Source: Desulfosarcinaceae bacterium (GTDB lineage: Bacteria > Desulfobacterota > Desulfobacteria > Desulfobacterales > Desulfosarcinaceae). From it: a stretch of 64,000 bases of DNA. Shown here piece after piece: positions 52,550-60,012 of this stretch; positions within the stretch are counted from its first letter, which is position 1; each line of letters starts with the position of its first letter. A program made the translations under genes and the position numbers. Under the pieces are notes generated by a model, which searched no databases, had not been told where the DNA came from, and worked only from the letters and a program-made list of their open reading frames with translations. The stretch is taken from contig JASJCL010000004.1 in assembly GCA_030066015.1 (NCBI GenBank), positions 1-64,000 on the forward strand, read 5' to 3'.

Positions 52550-53122
52550 ATGGACGCTGACATGAATTACCGCAACTCCCGTGGCTTTTCGATCGTTCTG
52601 CTGGTCCTGCTGCTATTTATGGTGGTCGTCATCGGCGTTGGCGGCTGGTTCGGCTGGCGGCTTTACCGCAACGCCAGCCAGCCACGCGTGAGTCTCGTTG
52701 GCGTAAAAACCAAAGCGGAGCTGATCGCCTTCACCCATCGCCAACTCCCATCCATTTATGCCCACATCACCGCCTTGGACGATACGATCGGCCTGGTCAC
52801 GGAAGAGATAGACCGCCTGTCCGGCATCGCCAGGCAGTATCCTGCCCAAAAGACCCTCCTCAATAACGAGAGCGCCAAGCTTCAATCGGTGAAAACCGAT
52901 CTGACCGATACCCTGCGGTCCACCCTGATGGCGGCCGAGACGCTGTACGTCACCTATCTGATGGATCCGGGAAAGGGGCTGGGCGTGATCAAGAAGGAGC
53001 GCAACGCGATCCGCAGACGGGCGCAGGAGACGCTCCGGCGTCACACCTCCCTGAGTCGGCGCCTTCGCCAGAACCAGCCCAAAGGTTTAATGGACAAACT
53101 CCTCGCTTTGGTGGGCAAGTAA
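52550..53122 (+). CDS. Small membrane-anchored helical protein downstream of the kinase
   Basis: This 190-residue protein has one N-terminal transmembrane helix (FSIVLLVLLLFMVVVIGVGG) and about 150 residues of predicted helices facing the periplasm, with heptad-like patterns (TALDDTIGLVTEEIDRLSGI) and a very basic end (RRRAQETLRRHTSLSRRLR). No family is recognised. It follows the kinase gene by 148 nt on the same strand, so it may be part of that unit and a substrate, but this is speculation. The start has GGAGA about 13 nt upstream; Met5 is an alternative. Confidence 0.65.
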   Translation: MDADMNYRNSRGFSIVLLVLLLFMVVVIGVGGWFGWRLYRNASQPRVSLVGVKTKAELIAFTHRQLPSIYAHITALDDTIGLVTEEIDRLSGIARQYPAQKTLLNNESAKLQSVKTDLTDTLRSTLMAAETLYVTYLMDPGKGLGVIKKERNAIRRRAQETLRRHTSLSRRLRQNQPKGLMDKLLALVGK

Positions 53123-53123
53123 A

Positions 53124-53151
53124 CCGCTGCCACGGCTCACGGCAGCAGCGG
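53124..53151. terminator. Hairpin in the convergent gap after the small membrane protein gene
   Basis: CCGCTGCC (53124-53131) pairs with GGCAG-CAG-CGG (53141-53151) with a 3-nt bulge. It lies 2 nt after the stop at 53122 and has no T-run. Confidence 0.35.
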
Positions 53152-53210
53152 TCGGGGGTCTGATGCTGTCTTACGGCATCGCAGAAAGGGGACCAACCGC
53201 GTCTCCGGCC

Positions 53211-55538
53211 CTAGGCCATGCCCATAAAGTCGAAGCTCAATTTGGATTGGAATTTTTCCACCCGTTTGAAGATCTCCCGCAGCGTGGTCTGTTCGATACT
53301 GGTGAGCTTTTTCGGGTTGATGTAATTGTCCGGTTGACTGTTCTCGTCGATGGCGGCCGTCACCTGCCGCACGAACCGCAGCTGCATGAGAAAGCTGTAG
53401 GCTTTTTCGAGCTCATCGAACTCCTGATGGGAGAGCACCTTGGTGAGACGCAGTTGGGTGAGCCGTTCGAGGGTGTTCGTCTCTTCGATTTTATGGTGCA
53501 GCGCGTAGATGCGGGCGAAGTCAACGATCGGCATGATGGCCCGTTTGATGTCGAAGGCGTTGCGATGCTCTCCCTTGGACTCCACCACGAAATTGCGAAA
53601 AAAGCCGATGGGCGGTTTGAAATGGAGGGCATTTTCGGTCAGATTGCGAAAAAAACCGCTCCACCCGCCGAGACTGCCGAAAAGGTGGCTGCGCAGAGCG
53701 CTGACCAGCTCTCGATCCCCATAGCCGGTCCGAAAGTCGAAGAAAATGCTGGCCTGGAGAAGATCTTCGGGCTGACCCGCCCGGATCCATGAGGTGAAGT
53801 ACTCTTTCCAAGTCCGGATAGGCTGGCACCAGCGCGGATTCTGGGCCATCACATCCCCTTCGCAGAAGGCATAACCGGCCTCGTCGAGGCGTTTGCAGGC
53901 GATCTTGCCATACTCCAAAAAGTAGGCTTCGGTCGCCGCGGCATCGGCGCTGTCATCGGCATAGACAATGGCGTTGTCCTGGTCGGTTTTGAGGGTCTGT
54001 TCGCTGCGCCCCTCGCTCCCCAAAATCATAAAAGCGAAACGGGTCGGCGCCGGTCCCAGCTGTTCCAGCGTGAAGGCCATGACCTTGTTGAGGATGGCGT
54101 CCGATATAGTGGTGATGAAGCGGGTCACATTCTGGGCATTGGCCCCGTTGGTGATAAGGCCGCGAATCATGCCGGGCACCTGACGTTGTCTGGCGATGAT
54201 GTCGTCCATGGCATCCGCCTCGATGATCTCACGCAGGAGAAACAAGGGGGACTGGCCCTGAGCGGAGATGATCTCCCGGTTGGAGAGCGATCCCACCACC
54301 GCCCCGTCAGCGTCTGTCACAGCGAGGTGGCGGATATCGCTCTTCATCATGTCGAGAATCGCCTCAAATACCATGGCCTGACGGGGTACCGTCTTGAGCG
54401 GCGTCGACATGATGCTGGCCACGGGGAGCTGGGTGTCGGCGCCGACGGCGATCACCTTGCGGGTCAGATCCCGCTCGGTGACGATGCCGATGGGATTGCC
54501 GCTCTTCTCGCGAACCAGCAGAAAACTGCTCTTCTCGCGCCGCATTCGGTCCGCCGCCGCCTGAATGGAGATCTCCGCATCGCAGAAGACCGCCTTGGGC
54601 TTGTAGATATTGGCCACCGTCTGGTTGAACACCTGGAGCTCGTCGTCCTTGGGCGTCAAGGTACGCGCAACGATGGAGGCGTAGGAGCGATCGAGCATGC
54701 GTTTCCCGAAGGTGTCCGTGAAGTATTCGGTGAAACTGGGATACCGGTCGCAGAGCTCCAGGAAGACCTGCTTGGGCAGGGCATAGAAATAGGCGTCTTC
54801 TCTCACCTGCAGCGTTCGCACCGAGATCCCATCATTGAGCAGAATAGAGATGCCGCCGTAGGTGTCGCCCTCGGTCAGCACCCCCCGCATGGTTTTTTGA
54901 TTCTTCTCCTCGAAATACCGCTCTGCAGACCCTTTCTGGATGATGTAAAAAAAGCCGACTCGGCTGCGACCTTGCATAAAGAGGACGGTGTCTTTGGGGT
55001 AGTGCACCATGGACAATTGGGGAGCGACTTTCTCGATCACCTCCTCGGGGAGGAAGGAAAATGGATCGACCTGGGCGAGAAACCGGCGTGCTTGGCCGGT
55101 CTCAATGAGCGCCTCCAGCGAGTCATCGAATACGTTGTGACTGAAGTTCTCGAGGAAGTACTCGTAGAACGCCTTGAAGCGGCGACAAACGTCCAGGAAG
55201 AGGGTGTCCGCGATGGCGTATGCATGGGTTTCACGGTCGACATGCACCGAGCGAAGGGAAATGCCGCCATTCATCAGGATGGTGATGCCGCCAAACACCT
55301 CTCTGAACTTGATGTGCCCGCTGAGAAAGCCCTTGCGTCGCTTTTCGTTGTAGAGCGATAGCTGCCCCTTGGTGATGACGAGGACCTCGGTGAGGCGGCT
55401 TTTGCCTTGCTCCGCCAGCACGGTACCCTCCTTGAAGATCCGCACCTGGGCGGCATCGGCGATTCTGGAGACTTCTGCCTCGGGCAGCATGGCGAAGTGG
55501 GGCAGATTGCGGAGGTACTCAAAGGCATCCTGACTCAT
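53211..55538 (-). CDS. DUF294 putative nucleotidyltransferase with two cNMP-binding and two CBS domains
   Basis: This 775-residue cytoplasmic protein has two consecutive cyclic-nucleotide-binding domains (about 15-125 and 165-280), a pair of CBS domains (about 320-430), the DUF294 nucleotidyltransferase-like domain with GSEGRSEQTLKTDQDNAIVY (G-S-x-x-R...D-x-D) and a C-terminal helical domain. Family members usually have one cNMP domain. The architecture recalls signal-transduction proteins of the GlnD-like fold and suggests that cAMP or AMP/ATP levels control a nucleotidyl transfer. Its own promoter lies 140-170 nt upstream. A class III cyclase at 16511-19105 may supply the ligand. Confidence 0.92.
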   Translation of the reverse strand: MSQDAFEYLRNLPHFAMLPEAEVSRIADAAQVRIFKEGTVLAEQGKSRLTEVLVITKGQLSLYNEKRRKGFLSGHIKFREVFGGITILMNGGISLRSVHVDRETHAYAIADTLFLDVCRRFKAFYEYFLENFSHNVFDDSLEALIETGQARRFLAQVDPFSFLPEEVIEKVAPQLSMVHYPKDTVLFMQGRSRVGFFYIIQKGSAERYFEEKNQKTMRGVLTEGDTYGGISILLNDGISVRTLQVREDAYFYALPKQVFLELCDRYPSFTEYFTDTFGKRMLDRSYASIVARTLTPKDDELQVFNQTVANIYKPKAVFCDAEISIQAAADRMRREKSSFLLVREKSGNPIGIVTERDLTRKVIAVGADTQLPVASIMSTPLKTVPRQAMVFEAILDMMKSDIRHLAVTDADGAVVGSLSNREIISAQGQSPLFLLREIIEADAMDDIIARQRQVPGMIRGLITNGANAQNVTRFITTISDAILNKVMAFTLEQLGPAPTRFAFMILGSEGRSEQTLKTDQDNAIVYADDSADAAATEAYFLEYGKIACKRLDEAGYAFCEGDVMAQNPRWCQPIRTWKEYFTSWIRAGQPEDLLQASIFFDFRTGYGDRELVSALRSHLFGSLGGWSGFFRNLTENALHFKPPIGFFRNFVVESKGEHRNAFDIKRAIMPIVDFARIYALHHKIEETNTLERLTQLRLTKVLSHQEFDELEKAYSFLMQLRFVRQVTAAIDENSQPDNYINPKKLTSIEQTTLREIFKRVEKFQSKLSFDFMGMA

Positions 55539-55680
55539 GGTCTCCTCATAGGGATTGAGGGTTTTCAGATGGGGGCTTCCACTGAGGGCTCGGCGGGGGC
55601 GGCCCGACTGTCGAGATTGCGACCCAGATGGTACGCGAGCGGCCCATCACGGCAGGGAGCGGACTTAAGCCAGTCTTACT

Positions 55681-55709
55681 ATTATGAAAAACCAGTAAGC
55701 CCATGTCAA
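55681..55709 (-). promoter_or_regulatory. Sigma-70 promoter of the DUF294 gene
   Basis: On the minus strand TTGACA (55709-55704) and CATAAT (55686-55681) are 17 nt apart, about 145 nt before the start codon. Both boxes are near consensus. Confidence 0.6.
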
Positions 55710-55752
55710 ACCCTAATCTGTGCTCTTGAAGTCGTCCCCCCCCGATCGCGGC

Positions 55753-55781
55753 TTGACCTTCGGTATGGAAAGACATACCTA
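55753..55781 (+). promoter_or_regulatory. Candidate osmC promoter overlapped by an inverted repeat
   Basis: TTGACC (55753-55758) is followed after 17 nt by TACCTA (55776-55781). Inside the spacer and -10 lies GGTATG-GAAAGA-CATACC (55762-55779), a perfect 6-bp inverted repeat. Its position fits a repressor operator controlling osmC and the thioredoxin gene. Confidence 0.45.
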
Positions 55782-55893
55782 TCCTCACCACACGATGTCC
55801 GATGGGGCCGTCGGCCCGTCACCGGATGTGCGTGGCCGAATCCCGTATCGAACACCCTGCGATCCCCCCAACCCCAATAAGGAGCGTGACTCC

Positions 55894-56289
55894 ATGGAGA
55901 TGAAGATCAGCTTCCCCGGCGGACGGCGCGTCGATGCAGATTTCAACGGCTTCACAGTACCCACCGATCAATCCACTGAGGGCGGTGGCGAGGGCAGCGC
56001 ACCGGAGCCCAACGACCTTTTCATCGCCTCGCTGGGCACCTGTGCCGGAATATACGCCCTCTCATTCTGCCGAGAACGGCAGTTAGCCACCGAGGGGCTG
56101 GGCATCGTGTTGACGGCCGAAAAGAGCCAAAAGAGTGGTCTCTACGTCGATATCCACCTGGAGATTCTGCTGCCACCCCAATTCCCCGGGCAATACCGCA
56201 AGGCGATCTGCCGGGCTGCCAGTCTGTGCACCGTCAAGCGCTCTCTGGCCAAACCGCCCAAGTTCAGCGTCTCGGCGAGCAGGCGCTGA
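55894..56289 (+). CDS. OsmC/Ohr-family protein (YhfA-like)
   Basis: This 131-residue protein is an OsmC-fold thiol peroxidase-like protein. The two family cysteines are present: GTCAGIYALSFC near the central helix and SLCTVKRSL in the C-terminal part. The N-terminus MEMKISFPGGRRVDADFNG and GSAPEPNDLFIASLGTC match. It may reduce organic peroxides, or act as a stress protein; the DUF-like YhfA group has unknown substrate. AAGGAG lies 9 nt before the ATG. The thioredoxin gene follows 166 nt later and could supply electrons. Confidence 0.85.
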   Translation: MEMKISFPGGRRVDADFNGFTVPTDQSTEGGGEGSAPEPNDLFIASLGTCAGIYALSFCRERQLATEGLGIVLTAEKSQKSGLYVDIHLEILLPPQFPGQYRKAICRAASLCTVKRSLAKPPKFSVSASRR

Positions 56290-56455
56290 GTGCACCCCCG
56301 GCGGTGGAGATCGCCCCATGGGTGACGCTTGGTTGTAACCTTTTGGGGCAAAATAGATTCTATGCAAGGAAAACCCGCGTCGGTCACCTGCCGTCCGGAC
56401 GGGTCGACTTGGAGGAATGTGTAACTGCGGGCAGGCGCAGAAAAAGGAGCAACCT

Positions 56456-56818
56456 ATGTCTGAGCAGATCGAAAGGATTGGTGATGCCGACTTCGAGCGC
56501 AAGGCCCTCAGGGCCACGAAACCCGTCGTGGTGGATTTCTGGGCCCCCTGGTGCGGCCCATGCAAGGCGATTGCGCCGATCTTGGATCAGATCGCTGCCG
56601 ATCACGGCGATGGCGTGGAGATCTATAAATGCAACGTCGACACTAATCCGGAGACCGCTGCCCGCTATGGCATCAAGTCCATCCCCTGTCTGCTATTTTT
56701 CAACGGGGGCGCCGTGGTCGATCAGATAGTCGGGATGACCAGCCGCCAGCGCATCGACGAGACCCTGACGAAGCTTCAGCGGGGGGAGTCGGTGGATGCC
56801 CCTTTCCGCATGGTTTAG
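56456..56818 (+). CDS. Thioredoxin
   Basis: This 120-residue protein is a thioredoxin fold with the standard active site WCGPC (in FWAPWCGPCKAIAP), the cis-Pro in IKSIPCLLFF and an extra cysteine just after it (IPC). The start at 56456 has AAGGAG 6 nt upstream; an in-frame ATG 13 codons earlier (MCNCGQAQ) has GGAGG too close to be used, though it would add a Cys-x-Cys. It ends with TAG. After it, in the same frame and without another stop, comes the Cys-rich small gene. Confidence 0.9.
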   Translation: MSEQIERIGDADFERKALRATKPVVVDFWAPWCGPCKAIAPILDQIAADHGDGVEIYKCNVDTNPETAARYGIKSIPCLLFFNGGAVVDQIVGMTSRQRIDETLTKLQRGESVDAPFRMV

Positions 56819-56821
56819 GCA

Positions 56822-57088
56822 GTGGGAAGCGACGACGTGCCGACCTGTGTCCACCATAGCGACCGGGCAACCCGCTATTGCTGCAGCAAGCATGCGATCT
56901 ACCTGTGCGACGCCTGCCTCGTCTGCCGCGACCCGGAATTGTTCTGCAAGCACCGCTCCGCCTGTCCCATCTGGTTCATCACGCGCCAGCAGGAGAAATT
57001 GGGGGATGGCGGAGCGGCAGGCGCGACAAACTGCCGTCCGGCACGCGGTCCCACCGAGCTGGGTCCATCGGCAGATGGGGGCCAGTGA
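56822..57088 (+). CDS. Small Cys/His-rich zinc-finger-like protein (B-box-like)
   Basis: This 88-residue protein begins with GTG 3 nt after the thioredoxin TAG and in the same frame. It has a dense Cys/His pattern: CVHHSDRATRYCCSKHAIYL, then CDACLVCRDPELFCKHRSAC and PIWFI, then a non-conserved tail. The spacing resembles a B-box or cross-brace zinc finger. A similar pattern (CxxC...CRDP.lyCK.R..CpIWF) is familiar to me from deltaproteobacterial small proteins, with no known function. Contact with the thioredoxin is likely because of the linked genes; a read-through fusion is possible. Confidence 0.72.
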   Translation: MGSDDVPTCVHHSDRATRYCCSKHAIYLCDACLVCRDPELFCKHRSACPIWFITRQQEKLGDGGAAGATNCRPARGPTELGPSADGGQ

Positions 57089-57109
57089 GCGTCTGAGCCC
57101 TCAAGCTTC

Positions 57110-57137
57110 GCCGGGGGAGAGCGCCATTCTCTCCGGC
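57110..57137. terminator. Hairpin between convergent genes (Cys-rich protein and mrp)
   Basis: GGAGAG (57116-57121) pairs with CTCTCC (57129-57134), extended by GCC/GGC outside a bulge. No T-run. It may serve both convergent transcripts. Confidence 0.35.
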
Positions 57138-57184
57138 ATCTCGTTGTTGCGGCGTCCCGGGAGGATCTGCAAACGCCCCCTGCC

Positions 57185-58033
57185 CTACCCCGTCAGCAAA
57201 GCGCCCATCTGTGCCGCAATGGCCGTGTAGGCTTTGGTGACAGGCGACTGGGCGTATTGAGATTGAAAGCTCTGCCCGGTATCCCCGCAGTGCACCATAT
57301 TGGGGTCAAATGGGATGCGTCCCAGAAAGGGGATGCCCATCTTTTCGGCCGTGCGCTGCCCGCCGCCGTTACCAAACAGATCGATCGCCTCGCCGCAGTG
57401 CGGGCAGGCAAAGCCGCTCATATTCTCCACGAGTCCGAAGACATCCAGCTTGACGGTCCTGCAAAAATTGATCGATTTGCGCACATCCGCCAGGGACACC
57501 TCCTGAGGGGTGGTGACGATGATGGCCTTGGCGTCGTCGATGGTCTGGGCCACGGTCAGCGGCTCGTCGCCGGTGCCCGGCGGGGCGTCGATGACGAGGA
57601 AGTCAAGATCGCCCCACTCCACATCGCCGATGAATTGTTGAATGGCCGAGTACTTCACCGGTCCGCGCCAAATGATGGCGTCGTCTTTGCTCGGGCTGAG
57701 GCATTCAATGGAGACGGCCGAAAGGTTGTCCGAATAGGGCATAGGATTGAGTTTCTGATTGGTGCTGAGATCGGGTGCCCCCTCGAGTCCCAGCATGCGG
57801 GGAATATCGGGACCGTGAAGGTCCACGTCCATCAGGCCCACTTTGTGGCCCATCTGCGACAGAGCGATGGATAGGTTCACCGAAGTGGAGGTCTTACCAA
57901 CACCGCCTTTACCACTCATCACCAAAAATTTTTGCTGAATCTTCGCCAGTGACGACGTGACCGCAGCTTCTTGCGCCGCCTGGGGATTGTTCTGTTGTTG
58001 GGCCGCATTCATACTGGGTTGAATCTGAACCAT
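57185..58033 (-). CDS. mrp: Mrp/NBP35-family iron-sulfur cluster carrier ATPase
   Basis: This 282-residue P-loop protein has Walker A MSGKGGVGKTSTSVN, the LMDVDLHGPDIPRMLG and LVIDAPPGTGDEPLT motifs, and the C-x-x-C pair in FACPHCGEA that binds a bridging [4Fe-4S] cluster. Mrp proteins carry clusters to target enzymes. The first ~30 residues are Gln/Ala-rich and the N-terminal MIP18 domain of E. coli Mrp is absent, as in deltaproteobacterial Mrp. GAGGAG precedes the ATG. The DUF134 gene lies 141 nt upstream on the same strand, a common pairing in this group. Confidence 0.94.
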   Translation of the reverse strand: MVQIQPSMNAAQQQNNPQAAQEAAVTSSLAKIQQKFLVMSGKGGVGKTSTSVNLSIALSQMGHKVGLMDVDLHGPDIPRMLGLEGAPDLSTNQKLNPMPYSDNLSAVSIECLSPSKDDAIIWRGPVKYSAIQQFIGDVEWGDLDFLVIDAPPGTGDEPLTVAQTIDDAKAIIVTTPQEVSLADVRKSINFCRTVKLDVFGLVENMSGFACPHCGEAIDLFGNGGGQRTAEKMGIPFLGRIPFDPNMVHCGDTGQSFQSQYAQSPVTKAYTAIAAQMGALLTG

Positions 58034-58174
58034 GCTTCTCTCCTCATATCATCGCCGAACCGCGAGGTCAGCGACACGATGATCTTGGTTGTGGGCGCAA
58101 TGCCTAAGGCAGCGCGGCGATCCGACGCTACGGCGCCGCAAGGCCCTTTCCGCTTCGCAGTGCAGTGGCGGGCG

Positions 58175-58618
58175 CTATTGCAGACAGCTGGGGTTGGCTT
58201 TCTGCCGATCAACGAATCGATAGAAATTTTGCCCATTGCACGAGGGGCATTCATGGGGGCGTCCCGATTGGCGGGGCGCTTCCCATTGGGAGTTGCAGTC
58301 CTGGCAGAGGAAGAGCCGACGATCCATCACCAGCCGGTAATTGCCGCCTTCGATATTGATCGCTTTCCCATTGATGAGGGCGTCCGCCACGTGCTGACGG
58401 GCTTTTTGAATGATGCGACCGAAGGTGGCCCGTGACACGCCCATCCGTTCCCCGGCATCCTCGTGAGAATAGCCCAGCAGATCGGCCAATCGGATCGCCT
58501 CGCGCTCATCCACCGTCAACAAGACTTCATCCAGATCGACCATGGGAATCCCCCGCGGCTTGAAATAACTCACCTCGGGGTTGTAAGCCACAATGCGATC
58601 TTTGCGGGGGCGTGCCAT
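58175..58618 (-). CDS. DUF134-family DNA-binding protein with zinc ribbon
   Basis: This 147-residue protein belongs to DUF134. The N-terminus MARPRKDRIV is typical, a helix-turn-helix follows (LGYSHEDAGERMGVSRATFG and RIIQKARQHVADAL), and the C-terminus holds a zinc ribbon with CQDC and CPSC. The sigma-4-like helix-turn-helix suggests a transcription regulator. It starts with ATG 58618 and GGAGG upstream. It is 141 nt upstream of mrp on the same strand and may control it or iron-sulfur and molybdenum related genes, as genome context elsewhere suggests. Confidence 0.88.
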   Translation of the reverse strand: MARPRKDRIVAYNPEVSYFKPRGIPMVDLDEVLLTVDEREAIRLADLLGYSHEDAGERMGVSRATFGRIIQKARQHVADALINGKAINIEGGNYRLVMDRRLFLCQDCNSQWEAPRQSGRPHECPSCNGQNFYRFVDRQKANPSCLQ

Positions 58619-58919
58619 GCATCCTCCATTTCGGGTATATGCCCATAAAATTTGTCGCTGCATCAGCTGCTATCGCCACGGCGCAGGCGCTCATCGGGAT
58701 CGTGTGGACTGTAAACGGCCCACCTGCGCGCAGCAGTGCGGTACCTCAGTGGCCTTCATACCCCAAAGCGAGAGGTGAGACAATGCTCAGATTCTTGACA
58801 TCCCCTCTCCCAGCGATGGAAAGGGTGTTGGACAAGGTAGGCTATCGGGTGGCGGGTCACACCCCCAGAGCGTTGCGGTGGCGCCCGGGGGTGCGGTGGA
58901 CGGCCGGTGGGTCACACCA
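58619..58919. other. Intergenic stretch with a hairpin
   Basis: These 301 bases hold no recognised gene. CACCCCC (58860-58866) and GGGGGTG (58887-58893) can form a 7-bp hairpin about 30-60 nt after the stop of the secreted protein gene (minus strand), a possible 3' end. Confidence 0.4.
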
Positions 58920-59441
58920 TCAAGAGGCGCTCTTCTCCCGCGCCAGCTCTTCCGCGGTCAGGGTCCAGAAAGGTCTGCCGTCGGAGGTGAAGCGCACCTT
59001 TAATTCGAAATAATCCCCCTTTTTAATCTTCGCCGCCATAAAGACATCCTTGTCCTCGATGTAGGCCCAGGATCCCCGGATCTTGATGCGGTCGCCGCGA
59101 CGCAGGCCGATCTGCTTGGGGCCCATGTAAGCAGTGGGGCAGATATGCACCAGAATCGATTCATCGTCGTCCTTTCCCTCCTTCACTTCGAGCGCCACAC
59201 CCGGGGCCATTCCCGCCATGGGGACAACCTCTTTGACGGCGATCACCCATGCCCGAAATTTGTCCAACTCGTTGGGATTGTAATGCTTGTCATAGGGGCC
59301 ACCCGCCTCCCAACCGGTGGGCACATCGACCTCGTCTGCCCGGGTATCCCCTACACCGATCAGCATGGGCGCGAGTAGGGCGAACATGGCACAATAGAGA
59401 CTGAAGCTCCTGGCAACAGCACGCATCCGCTTGCAGTTCAT
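58920..59441 (-). CDS. Secreted protein with predicted small beta-barrel (OB-like) domain
   Basis: This 173-residue protein has a signal peptide (SFSLYCAMFALLAPMLIGVG, cleavage near TRA-DE) and a mature domain rich in beta strands: FRAWVIAVKEVVPMAG, VALEVKEGK, ESILVHICPTAYMG, GDRIKIRGSWAYIEDKDVFM and FELKVRFTSDGRPFW. The strand order and the 'GDRIKIRGSW' turn suggest an OB fold as in periplasmic YgiW/BOF-like proteins. No family is firmly recognised. AGGAGG lies 6 nt before the ATG, and a sigma-70 promoter is 60-90 nt upstream. It stands alone. Confidence 0.7.
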   Translation of the reverse strand: MNCKRMRAVARSFSLYCAMFALLAPMLIGVGDTRADEVDVPTGWEAGGPYDKHYNPNELDKFRAWVIAVKEVVPMAGMAPGVALEVKEGKDDDESILVHICPTAYMGPKQIGLRRGDRIKIRGSWAYIEDKDVFMAAKIKKGDYFELKVRFTSDGRPFWTLTAEELAREKSAS

Positions 59442-59500
59442 TGACGGACCTCCTCGGTTCTGCGGGAATATTGGAATCGGTATTTGTTTCCGGCGCTCTC

Positions 59501-59529
59501 AAAATAGGATCGAATCGGGAAAAGGTCAA
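59501..59529 (-). promoter_or_regulatory. Sigma-70-like promoter of the secreted OB-like protein gene
   Basis: On the minus strand TTGACC (59529-59524) and TATTTT (59506-59501) are 17 nt apart, about 60 nt before the start codon. Confidence 0.5.
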
Positions 59530-59965
59530 TCCAAACGGTTCGATGGAGCGGTGGGCATTTCCCGGATGGGGTTCATCGACAGCCATCATCCGGGTTCGAC
59601 GCCTTGCGCGGACCCTCGGCACTGCAACGGCGGCCGGCTCGGACAAGGACCTTAGGCTGTGACGGGTAAAGGCACCGTTGATGTGCGCGGTTCTTCCTTG
59701 CCGTTGAGATCGGCATGGGCATGGGTGCGTCTGGCGGGAACCTTCGTTACACCGATGTCGATGCGTACCGATTTAAATCAGCTTCCGCCACATCACCAAA
59801 GAGCGCATCACACCGATAGGGCATACCTTGGTATCCATTGGGGAGGGCAACCGCCGACCGGCTGCGTGAGGCCCACGGCACCATCGCTTGACAGGCGCCG
59901 ACAATGACGCCGATGGGCGCGATACCAAGCGGTGGTCCCCGCATCATCGGTGTACTCGCTTCTGA

Positions 59966-59983
59966 GCGCGCCCCTGGGCGCGC
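59966..59983. repeat. GC-rich hairpin before the interrupted endonuclease/phosphatase gene
   Basis: GCGCGCCC (59966-59973) and GGGCGCGC (59976-59983) form a perfect stem of up to 8 bp with a minimal loop, 18 nt before the AAGGAGG of the next gene. It may be a terminator of something upstream or part of that gene's leader. Confidence 0.4.
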
Positions 59984-60012
59984 GTGTCCAACAGGAGTAA
60001 AAGGAGGGGTCT

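Larger units (their letters stand above)
55539..55893. other. Divergent region between the DUF294 gene and osmC
   Basis: These 355 bases hold the DUF294 promoter on the minus strand and a candidate osmC promoter with an overlapping inverted repeat on the plus strand. Nothing else was recognised. Confidence 0.5.
59442..60012. other. Long intergenic stretch
   Basis: These 571 bases carry the promoter of the secreted protein gene (59501-59529, minus strand) and a hairpin (59966-59983) just upstream of the interrupted phosphatase gene. Short frames on both strands have no ribosome binding site. I see no recognised gene, though a degraded one cannot be excluded. Confidence 0.4.

Noticed and set aside
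58612-59013. Plus-strand frame of 133 codons overlapping two minus-strand genes
   Set aside because: It overlaps the start of DUF134 and the end of the secreted protein gene, and its composition looks non-coding.
59747-59947. Minus-strand frame of 66 codons in the long gap before the interrupted phosphatase gene
   Set aside because: It has no ribosome binding site and no recognisable protein.
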